Shown here piece by piece: positions 34,323 to 40,941 of a stretch of DNA of 46,300 nt (positions within the stretch are counted from its first letter, which is position 1; every line of letters begins with the position of its first letter). Location: positions 1-46,300 of the forward strand of contig NZ_JADMKU010000026.1 in the NCBI RefSeq assembly GCF_018219815.1, given 5' to 3'. The notes beneath the pieces are model-generated. The model had not been told where the DNA came from. It ran no database searches and worked only from the letters and a program-made list of their open reading frames with translations. This DNA comes from Thalassovita aquimarina (GTDB lineage Bacteria > Pseudomonadota > Alphaproteobacteria > Rhodobacterales > Rhodobacteraceae). Position numbers and translations under genes: made by a program.

Positions 34323-35276
34323 ATGACGCCAAATTTACCAATCCATCTGACATTCGTCCTGTTCGATGGCTTTTCGAATATGGTGCTGGCCAATGCCGTG
34401 GAACCGCTGCGGGCGGCTCGCAACCTGTCGGGGCGTAACCTGTTCGAATGGCAGATTGCCACCATAGACGGCGCTCCCGCGCGCAGTTCGTCGGGGTTGC
34501 AGCTGCAGGCAGACAAAGCCTTGTCCGAAGCAGATACGAATACCGGGATGTTGGTGCTGGTGGCCGGATACGGCGCACGCGAACACGCCGCAAAATCCCA
34601 AGTGCGCGCCGCCATCCGGGAAGCGGCAAGGCGGGCGGAAACCGTGATCGGGCTGGACATGGGGGCCTGGATCATGGCGTGCAACGGACTGTTGCACGGG
34701 CGGCGCGCCACCGTCCACTGGCACGAATTCGATGCCTTCGAAGAGGAATTCCACCATGTCGAGGCCGTGTCCGACGGCCATGTGATCCAGGGCGATCGCA
34801 TGAGTGCCGGAACGGCGACCTCGGCCATGTCGCTGATCCTCGAAGTGATCCGCGCCAACGCCGGAGATGCGTTGGCCTACGATGTAAGCACCCTGTTCCG
34901 CTATGACAGCGCCGAAAAGCAGCGGACCGCCAGCAGCGCGCTTTCACCACGCCTCGGCCGTGCCGTGCGCGAAATGCTGCGTCATATCGAAGACCCCAAA
35001 CCCCTCGCCGATATTGCCGGGTGGGCCGGGGTCTCGCTGCGCACGATGGACAGGATGTTCCAACGCGAACTGGGCGTCACGGCCGGGGAATATTACCGTT
35101 CGGTCCGGTTGGCCCGGGCGCAGAACCTTGCGTCGGCAACCAGTTTGCCGGTGCATGCGATCGCGGCACAAACGGGTTTCGCCTCAGCAGCTACCCTCTC
35201 TCGTGCATTCCGAAGGCATTTTGGACAGACGCTGATGGATACCCGCCGCAACGCGCAGCGCGATACGCCCTTCTAG
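34323..35276 (+). CDS. cdhR: GlxA-family AraC-type regulator, CdhR-like
   Basis: I prefer the ATG at 34323 (MTPNLPIHLTFVLFDGF), giving 317 residues; an in-frame TTG at 34296 is weaker, and neither has a strong Shine-Dalgarno. The N-terminal half is a DJ-1/PfpI-like (GATase1-like) domain with GLDMGAWIMACNGLLHG; the C-terminal 100 residues are an AraC DNA-binding domain (DIAGWAGVSLRTMDRMFQ and AIAAQTGFASAATLSRAF). CdhR in Pseudomonas, of this family, activates carnitine catabolism genes in response to carnitine. Divergence from the carnitine operon fits that job. The gene symbol is by analogy. Confidence 0.85.
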   Translation: MTPNLPIHLTFVLFDGFSNMVLANAVEPLRAARNLSGRNLFEWQIATIDGAPARSSSGLQLQADKALSEADTNTGMLVLVAGYGAREHAAKSQVRAAIREAARRAETVIGLDMGAWIMACNGLLHGRRATVHWHEFDAFEEEFHHVEAVSDGHVIQGDRMSAGTATSAMSLILEVIRANAGDALAYDVSTLFRYDSAEKQRTASSALSPRLGRAVREMLRHIEDPKPLADIAGWAGVSLRTMDRMFQRELGVTAGEYYRSVRLARAQNLASATSLPVHAIAAQTGFASAATLSRAFRRHFGQTLMDTRRNAQRDTPF

Positions 35277-35290
35277 CAACTCTATCTGTC

Positions 35291-35404
35291 GGGCTCAGGG
35301 CCCGTTAACATGCTTGAGGCTGGATTGTCTGCGTGTTTCAAGCCCCAAACTGAAGGGGCGTGATGAGCAATCTCTAGTAACTGACTGACGAGCAGATGGC
35401 ACGG
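35291..35404 (+). mobile_element. IS5-family left-end remnant
   Basis: The stretch starts GGGCTCAGGGCCCGTTAAC and runs through an IS5-like leader to an ATG at 35363. Translated, it gives MSNL, two stops, then LTDEQMARLQ, which is the N-terminus of IS5 transposases (MSNLFWLTDEQMARLQ) with stops replacing YW/FW. It aligns closely with 46074-46180. The rest of the transposase is missing; the sequence passes directly into IS3-like sequence. Confidence 0.75.
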
Positions 35405-35520
35405 TTGCAGCAGTTTCAGACCTCTGCGCCGGATCAGGTCTGGGTGACGGGCATCACGATAACAAACCCCACGAGGGCTGGCTTCATCTCTGTGTCGTGA
35501 TCTGCGCGCCGGGCAAAGTC
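35405..35520 (+). mobile_element. IS3-family OrfB catalytic-core fragment
   Basis: The frame gives [18 protein letters not shown] and, after a one-base shift, [11 protein letters not shown]. These match the start of the rve integrase core of IS3 OrfB ([27 protein letters not shown]), including the position of the first catalytic Asp, here changed to Gly. Flanking parts are gone. It lies directly behind an IS5 left end, so this locus is a mosaic of two dead elements. Confidence 0.7.
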
Positions 35521-35553
35521 TTCTAGCGCACGCTTGTAGCCGTTGATTCCAGC

Positions 35554-36462
35554 CTAGAATGTTCGAATTCTCTCCGACAAGATGCGCGTTGCTTTCAAAC
35601 ATTCCGACGCATCTTCGGAGAACCGGGGATTCAGTTCTATGTTCATGACCGCTCCAGCGGGGAAGACACATGCGTCCATCAACTTCGTCCAGGGAATATC
35701 CCCCCACCCTACCGGCAGGTGCAAATCCCCTAGCCCCAGGGCCAGGCGCTCACTATCGGTATATGCCCACATATCGTCCTGACGTCCAAAACAATCGTGG
35801 ACATGCAGGTGCCGCGCATAGGGTGCCAGCGCGGCACATTCTGCAACCAAATCACCGCGCCGGTTTTCAGCATCCAATTTGATATAGCTGTGACCGAAAT
35901 CCAGTGTTGCACAGACGTGCGAGTGATCGATTGCAGCAAGTTCCTTGGCCAGTTGGCAGGGATTTGGAGTGTGAATCCAGCCGTCATGCTCAAAGAGCGT
36001 TTCAACGCACAGATGGAGCCCCCGTGCGGCGGCAGCGTCACCAGCTTTGAAAAGCCATTCGCGTTGCCGGAGATAAGCGTCTCTTTGCCGAACCGGATCG
36101 TTCTCCATTGTCATGCCCGCATGAAGTACAAAATGCTTGGCCTCCAGCGCCTCCGCGACATCCAGGAACACTTCCAGCAGTTGGAAATGCTTCGGCAAGC
36201 GGTCTTCAATATCCATGAAGTTCAAGGCCAAAGGACCATGTACGGAATACGGGACTTCGCGGCCCCCGCAGATATCCAGAATTTTTTTCAGCTGCGACTG
36301 ACGTAGTCTACCACCAATAATCAGATCGAAATCGAAGGCAGAAAGTTCGATCAGGTCAACTCCAAGCCCTTGCAAATTGTCCAATTCCGCGCCCAGATCT
36401 GACAGGTTCCCGTCGCGCAGTCGGGTGGACATGCCGACCCCAAAAATGCCGTGTTTTTCCAA
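35554..36462 (-). CDS. Sugar phosphate isomerase/epimerase (TIM-barrel, AP-endonuclease-2 fold)
   Basis: The 302-residue protein has the xylose-isomerase-like TIM-barrel pattern: DLIELSAFDFDLI, YSVHGPLALN, HFVLHAGMT, LCVETLFEHDG, CATLDFGHSYIK, HLHVHDCFG and MNIELNP, which contain the usual His/Glu/Asp metal ligands. Members interconvert ketoses/aldoses, hydroxypyruvate or inosose. The TTG at 36462 has only a weak AAAGG ribosome site; an ATG at 36432 is the alternative. It is the last gene after a PotABCD-like transporter on the same strand, so it probably acts on the imported compound (inferred). A dead IS5/IS3 mosaic abuts its 3' end. Confidence 0.85.
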   Translation of the reverse strand: MEKHGIFGVGMSTRLRDGNLSDLGAELDNLQGLGVDLIELSAFDFDLIIGGRLRQSQLKKILDICGGREVPYSVHGPLALNFMDIEDRLPKHFQLLEVFLDVAEALEAKHFVLHAGMTMENDPVRQRDAYLRQREWLFKAGDAAAARGLHLCVETLFEHDGWIHTPNPCQLAKELAAIDHSHVCATLDFGHSYIKLDAENRRGDLVAECAALAPYARHLHVHDCFGRQDDMWAYTDSERLALGLGDLHLPVGWGDIPWTKLMDACVFPAGAVMNIELNPRFSEDASECLKATRILSERIRTF

Positions 36463-36502
36463 GGTTAGAACCTTTACTCATGTATTTTTCGAGATATGCT
36501 TT

Positions 36503-36530
36503 CCTGCCGCAGCAGGCCTGCCGCAGCAGG
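36503..36530. repeat. Tandem 14-bp palindromic repeat
   Basis: CCTGCCGCAGCAGG occurs twice without spacing. Each copy has 5-bp inverted arms (CCTGC/GCAGG), so the pair can fold into two small hairpins in the 75 bp between the last permease and the isomerase gene. It may tune transcript stability or terminate weakly. Confidence 0.7.
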
Positions 36531-36537
36531 CCGGGCG

Positions 36538-37401
36538 TCACGCCGTTTTTGCGACCCGCCCACGCCGCCGCAGCCAGAATTCCCACAGCACCGCTCCCAA
36601 GATTGTGCTGGCCATCAGCACCAAGCCCAAAGCATTGATCACCGGCGTCAGCCCGGTCCGGACCTTGGTTGCAATAAAGACCGTCAAGGGGGTTTCGGTA
36701 CCGCGGACAAACAGCGTGGTGTTGTAGTTTTCAAACGACTGCAGGAAGGCGAGGCAGCAGGCCGCCAACAACGCCGGACGCAGATAGGGCAGCAGGATGC
36801 GGCGGAACACCAACAGCTGGGATGCCCCCAGACCAAGCGCCGCGTCCTCCATTGTCCGATCGAACCGCTGCAGCTGCGCCACGACCATCAGCATGACAAA
36901 TGAAATGATAAAGCTCGACTGGGCCAGAATAGTTAGGAAATAGCCGCCGTTCACGCCCAACTTGCGCCAGAACAACAGTGTGGAGATCCCGATTACAATT
37001 CCCGGTATCAGCATCGGGGACACCATAAGCGCATAGGCAAAGCTGCGGGCCCGCCCATGCAGGCTGGTCAGTACAAACGCAGCAGCGACACCTACCGGAA
37101 GCGACACCAGGATCACCCCTGCTGCGATGATCCCCGAACTGACCAGCGCACGTCCGATTTCCCCATCTTGGAACAGCGCCACGATCCATTTCAAGGTGCT
37201 TCCCTGCCACGGCGAAACTGTCGGAAAACTGCTATCGTTGAAAGCCGCAAGGCCCAGGATCAGCAGCGGACCCAGCAAGAACCCGATAAATGCCAATAAG
37301 TAGAACCGCGCGGCAAGGGATCTGAGCCCGGCCAGCAATCCCGCCTTGGAAAAGGAAGGCATCATGATCTTGGCAGATGCAGCCATGGTTGCTTTGGTCA
37401 T
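36538..37401 (-). CDS. ABC transporter permease, PotC-like
   Basis: The start is the ATG at 37401 (MTKATMAASAKIMM), overlapping the stop of the PotB-like gene as ATGA; the frame extends upstream inside that gene. The 287 residues hold six membrane helices and the EAA coupling loop EDAALGLGASQLLVFRRILLP. It belongs to the spermidine/putrescine/iron(III)-type permease group (CysTW/PotC). The product ends in a basic tail (LRRRGRVAKTA). It acts with the PotB-like partner in the inner membrane. Confidence 0.9.
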   Translation of the reverse strand: MTKATMAASAKIMMPSFSKAGLLAGLRSLAARFYLLAFIGFLLGPLLILGLAAFNDSSFPTVSPWQGSTLKWIVALFQDGEIGRALVSSGIIAAGVILVSLPVGVAAAFVLTSLHGRARSFAYALMVSPMLIPGIVIGISTLLFWRKLGVNGGYFLTILAQSSFIISFVMLMVVAQLQRFDRTMEDAALGLGASQLLVFRRILLPYLRPALLAACCLAFLQSFENYNTTLFVRGTETPLTVFIATKVRTGLTPVINALGLVLMASTILGAVLWEFWLRRRGRVAKTA

Positions 37402-38279
37402 TTGATTGCACTCGTCAGGTTCACGCGGAACAGCGCAAGCAGCCCCAACACAACGCTCAGGCACATTGCCATCAGGGCCACACCATAGGCCGCACCCCGG
37501 TTCCAGTTTCCGATTTCGAAAAACCATTCATAGACAATCTGGGTGAACCAGCGGCTGCCCGGGGCCCCCAGCAGGGCCGGAGCCACGTAACTGCCCGCTG
37601 CCATCATGAAGACAAAGACGCAGCCGGTCGCGACACCAACCTTGGCATGCGGCAGCACAATCCGCCAATGGATGCGCCAGGCGCTGGAGCCAAGATCACG
37701 GGCGGCGCTGATCTGATCCTTCTCCAACGTGGCGATCGCGTTGCAGATGGGAAACAGCATGAACAGCACATAGGCATAGGCCATGCCCGCCACAACACCG
37801 CCGTCGCCATACCAGCGCACCGGCTCATCAAGCAGCCCCAGAGCCATCAGCCCCGCATTCAACGGTCCGGCCAAAGCCAGAATGATGTACCAGGCAAGAC
37901 CGCGCAGCACCTCGTTCATCAGATAGGGTACCAGCATCAGGACCAGCATCACCCGCATCTGCCACTTGCTCGCCACCTGGGCCAGCCAATAGGCCACCGG
38001 ATAACACAGCAGCAGCGTGGCCATTGTAACCAAGGCGCTGGACCAAACTGTTTTCAGAAAAATCTGCCCGTGATTTGAGTGATTGATAAGATAGGCAAAG
38101 TTATCAAAAAGGTAGACATCCTGATCTCCACCGCGCAAAGGGGGCGGCAGATGCGGGCGCAGCGATGAATTGATCATGAAGATCCCGGGCACCAGCACCA
38201 TCCCCGCCAGCCAGAGCAGGACAAGAACCACAAAACAGCCGCCAAGCGGCTTGCCGAAACGCTGGAAAATCTCAGTCAT
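37398..38279 (-). CDS. ABC transporter permease, PotB-like
   Basis: The start is the ATG at 38279 (MTEIFQRFGKPLGG), which overlaps the end of the ATPase gene by 8 bp. The 293-residue membrane protein has about six helices, a long first periplasmic loop with PPLRGGDQDVYLFDNF, and the EAA-like loop in SAARDLGSSAWRIHWRIVLP. It pairs with the PotC-like permease that overlaps its 3' end. Confidence 0.9.
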   Translation of the reverse strand: MTEIFQRFGKPLGGCFVVLVLLWLAGMVLVPGIFMINSSLRPHLPPPLRGGDQDVYLFDNFAYLINHSNHGQIFLKTVWSSALVTMATLLLCYPVAYWLAQVASKWQMRVMLVLMLVPYLMNEVLRGLAWYIILALAGPLNAGLMALGLLDEPVRWYGDGGVVAGMAYAYVLFMLFPICNAIATLEKDQISAARDLGSSAWRIHWRIVLPHAKVGVATGCVFVFMMAAGSYVAPALLGAPGSRWFTQIVYEWFFEIGNWNRGAAYGVALMAMCLSVVLGLLALFRVNLTSAIK

Positions 38280-39372
38280 CTGGCAAAATGATCGCATCTT
38301 GCGAAGAGAAACCCGCCCGGAAGGCCGCGCCAACGGCCGGCGCTTCGGATAGGTTTCTCTGGGAAATGGTCAAAGAGATCTGCCGCGGCTCCGTGCCCCC
38401 GGAAACCACCGCCTTGGCGATGGCAAAAGCACCTTCGAAATCGAAGCGCTCCATCGTCAGAGGCAGGCTGTTTTCATAGCCATTAGCCTCCAGGTTCAGG
38501 GCTTCCGGCCGGACATACAGGCATGCCCGCATACCGGGCTGCAAACCGGCAAGGCAGCGCCCAGTAAATCTACCGTCCGGGCCATCCAGAACCGCGGTTC
38601 CGCTGGCGGAGCTAACCACAACACCCGCGATGGCATTTGTTTCGCCGACGAAACTGGCCACAAACTGGGTAGCGGGCTGGCTGTAAAGCTGTTGCGGTGT
38701 GCCAACCTGCTGCAAGGCCCCCGCATTCATCACCGCCACCCTGTCAGACATTGCCAATGCTTCGGACTGATCGTGGGTGATATAGAAAAATGTAACGCCA
38801 GTACGTTTTTGCAGATCGCGCAATTCGGTCCGCATATGCTGGCGCAGCTTCAGGTCCAAGGCAGACAAGGGCTCGTCCAGCAGCAGGACTTCGGGCTTGA
38901 TCGCCAGAGCACGTGCAATCGCGACGCGTTGCCGCTGCCCGCCGGACAGCTCGCTGGGCATCCGAGCACCGTAGCCCGGCAGCGCGACAAGCTCCAGCAG
39001 CCGCTCCGCCTCGCGCCGTCGTTCAGACTTTCCGACCCCTCGCGCCTCCAACCCAAACGCGACATTTTCCCATACAGTCATAAAAGGAAACAAGGCCAGC
39101 GACTGGAAAATCATCGCGGTCGCCCGTTTATTTGACGGCACGCTCAGCATGTTACGGCCATTAATGAACACCTGCCCGGCGGTGGGCTGCAAAAAGCCAG
39201 AAATCAAGCGCAGCAATGTTGTTTTGCCGCAGCCCGATGGACCAAGGATCGAAAAGAATTCACCCTTTTTTACGTCCAGAGACAGCCGCTTGATGGCCTG
39301 AGTGCCGCCGAAATCCATTTCAACGTCACTAAGCCGTACGGCACTTGGCGGGCAGCCGGATGCGACGAGCAT
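38272..39372 (-). CDS. ABC transporter ATP-binding protein, PotA-like
   Basis: The ATG at 39372 (MLVASGCPPSAVRLSDVEM) begins just before the ATPase fold and gives 366 residues; a GTG at 39420 overlapping the binding-protein stop is an alternative. Walker A is GPSGCGKTT, the signature LSGGQRQRVAIARAL, Walker B VLLLDEPLSALD, and the switch His is in YITHDQSEAL. A C-terminal TOBE-like region (about 255-366) marks the MalK/PotA type. It energises the two permeases downstream. Confidence 0.92.
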   Translation of the reverse strand: MLVASGCPPSAVRLSDVEMDFGGTQAIKRLSLDVKKGEFFSILGPSGCGKTTLLRLISGFLQPTAGQVFINGRNMLSVPSNKRATAMIFQSLALFPFMTVWENVAFGLEARGVGKSERRREAERLLELVALPGYGARMPSELSGGQRQRVAIARALAIKPEVLLLDEPLSALDLKLRQHMRTELRDLQKRTGVTFFYITHDQSEALAMSDRVAVMNAGALQQVGTPQQLYSQPATQFVASFVGETNAIAGVVVSSASGTAVLDGPDGRFTGRCLAGLQPGMRACLYVRPEALNLEANGYENSLPLTMERFDFEGAFAIAKAVVSGGTEPRQISLTISQRNLSEAPAVGAAFRAGFSSQDAIILPDD

Positions 39373-39412
39373 ATCGCCTGCCGCATTCCCGGCCTTTTCC
39401 GAGAGCAAAGTA

Positions 39413-40537
39413 TCAAGCACTGAGAAACTTGTCCTGATATTCTCCGCGCAGTTCAACGAACCAGTTCTCCTGAACCGGCCACCACCACAGATTGTTGATC
39501 GCATCCGCTGGATAAGCGGTCTGGAAGAAGGTCTTCATTTCCTCCGGCAGGAAGGCGTCTGCCCCTTTGGCAGTGGTGTTTACCTTTGCATGGCTGGCAT
39601 ACATTGCCCCGGCTTTGGCGGTCAGCATCCAGTTGATGAAAGCATAGGACTGCTCGATGTTCTCGGCGCCGACCGGCAGCGAAATACCCTCCATCCAAGA
39701 CAGCGCCCCCTCTTTAGGGGCTAGATAGCTGATCGGCTGGCCTTCCTCCTTGAGCCCGGCGGCGGTAGAGTCCCAAGTCTGGCCTAGAATGCACCCATTG
39801 GTTCTGAAAGCTCCCTGGGCTTCGTTCTGATTACTCCAGAACTGAGCGATCGTCGCCTTGCGCGCCACTGCTTCGGCTAGGACGACATCATAGTTCGCGC
39901 GCATCGCTTCGGCATCCGTGAAGCTGTCCAAGAAAGGACGCGGAAGCTTGCCTTCCTGCTCTAGCCATAGCGCCAGCCCCACCAGCGCGGAATGGCCGCG
40001 CACCGTGACTTTTCCGGCAAGCTCAGGCTTCCACAAGTCCGCGTAGGATGCGGTGCCATAATCCAACGAAAGCTTTTCGGTGTTGTATGCCAGCGCCTCT
40101 GTCCCCCAATCCGTCGGAACCTGGTAGCGCTTTCCATTCACTACCGCGCCCAGCGTTTCAGAGCTTTTGATTGCACTCTCGATGCAGCGGTCCCATTCAA
40201 CCCGGCTTTCGTTGATCGGCTGGATCAGGTTGTCGTCGACATAGTTCGGCACCCGGTCCAGTGCCGGCCAGATCACATCAAAGCCCATGCCCTGATTGAC
40301 ACGCATCATGCTGAGGATTTCCTCATTGGTGCCATAGGGTGTGTAGCTTGCCTTGATCCCGGTGTCCTGCTCAAAGGCTGCCAGCATTTCGGGGGAAACA
40401 TAGCCGGCCCATGCCGCGATGCGCAATTCTCCGGAGCTGGACCTTGCAAAACCAGGTCCAGCCACGAAGGGAGAGGCCAAAACCGTAGCTGCAGCACCGC
40501 GCAATAATGTGCGACGGCTGTATGTGTTTGTCTTCAT
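39413..40537 (-). CDS. ABC transporter solute-binding protein, PotD/PotF-like
   Basis: The start is the ATG at 40537: it opens MKTNTYSRRTLLRGAAAT, a twin-arginine signal cut near FARSSSG. The 374 residues form a family-1 spermidine/putrescine-like binding protein: ELRIAAWAGYVSPEMLAAFE, YTPYGTNEEILSMM, PTDWGTEALAYNTEKL and GISLPVGAENIEQSYAFINW. The ligand is unknown; polyamines, other amines or small organic acids are all possible. It is the first gene of the ABC operon; the ATPase gene follows directly. Confidence 0.92.
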   Translation of the reverse strand: MKTNTYSRRTLLRGAAATVLASPFVAGPGFARSSSGELRIAAWAGYVSPEMLAAFEQDTGIKASYTPYGTNEEILSMMRVNQGMGFDVIWPALDRVPNYVDDNLIQPINESRVEWDRCIESAIKSSETLGAVVNGKRYQVPTDWGTEALAYNTEKLSLDYGTASYADLWKPELAGKVTVRGHSALVGLALWLEQEGKLPRPFLDSFTDAEAMRANYDVVLAEAVARKATIAQFWSNQNEAQGAFRTNGCILGQTWDSTAAGLKEEGQPISYLAPKEGALSWMEGISLPVGAENIEQSYAFINWMLTAKAGAMYASHAKVNTTAKGADAFLPEEMKTFFQTAYPADAINNLWWWPVQENWFVELRGEYQDKFLSA

Positions 40538-40684
40538 GCGTATATGCCCGCTTCTGTGACCATCATAGGTCCGATTGCTCTCCCACGATCTCTTAGAGCT
40601 CTCGAGCAAAACATATGTGAAGGAATGGTATTGTTTTTGTGAATCAAGTTGACCGGGGGTTTGAGCTACCCCCCGAAAATCGGA
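40538..40684. promoter_or_regulatory. Upstream region of the PotABCD-like operon
   Basis: This AT-richer stretch should hold the minus-strand promoter. An inverted repeat GGGGG/CCCCC around TTTGAGCTA (about 40653-40671) lies next to the IS3 relic and may belong to it. No confident -35/-10 pair was chosen. Confidence 0.35.
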
Positions 40685-40849
40685 TGGTCGGCCCGCGAAG
40701 CCGCACGGCAGGACGTGTTTGAGTATATCGAGATGTTCTACAATCCGAAACGCAAGCACACGAACAACGGTATGCTGTCGCCCGTTGATTTCGAAACCAG
40801 ACAGCTCAATCTGAACAAGGCAGGTGTCTAGGAAACTAGGGGCACCTCA
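40685..40849 (+). mobile_element. IS3-family OrfB C-terminal remnant with right end
   Basis: The frame reads SAREAARQDVFEYIEMFYNP then KRKHTNNGMLSPVDFE and stops at 40831. This is the C-terminus of IS3/IS51-group OrfB (ARQDVFEYIEMFYNPKRRHS...SPAAFE). It is followed by GGAAACTAGGGGCACCTCA, which resembles the right terminal repeat of such elements and ends in CA at 40849. No OrfA or catalytic core remains. Its segment 40760-40810 recurs at 46173-46223. Confidence 0.75.
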
Positions 40850-40897
40850 CTACCCGGTTTTCAGGGCCAGGTCATTTTTGAATAACCCGTCAAATCA

Positions 40898-40930
40898 GGG
40901 GAGGCACGGCGAAGCCGCGCCTCCCCTTTT
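40898..40930. terminator. Strong hairpin terminator downstream of the TRAP operon
   Basis: GGGGAGGC (40898-40905) pairs with GCCTCCCC (40919-40926) with an inner CGGC-GAA-GCCG hairpin; TTTT follows on the plus strand, and AAAA precedes it for the minus strand. It lies 12 bp beyond the TRAP permease stop, so it probably ends that minus-strand operon, although the T-run is oriented for plus-strand transcripts. Confidence 0.65.
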
Positions 40931-40941
40931 CGCTCCACCAC

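Noticed and set aside
35434-35553. In-frame 39-codon extension beyond the TIM-barrel isomerase stop, suggesting readthrough
   Set aside because: The plus strand of the same DNA reads as the IS3 OrfB core ([19 protein letters not shown]), so the coding look of the minus strand is a shadow of a transposase relic.
36503-36530. Tandem repeat considered as a CRISPR fragment
   Set aside because: Only two units, 14 bp each, palindromic and with no spacer; no cas genes in the window.
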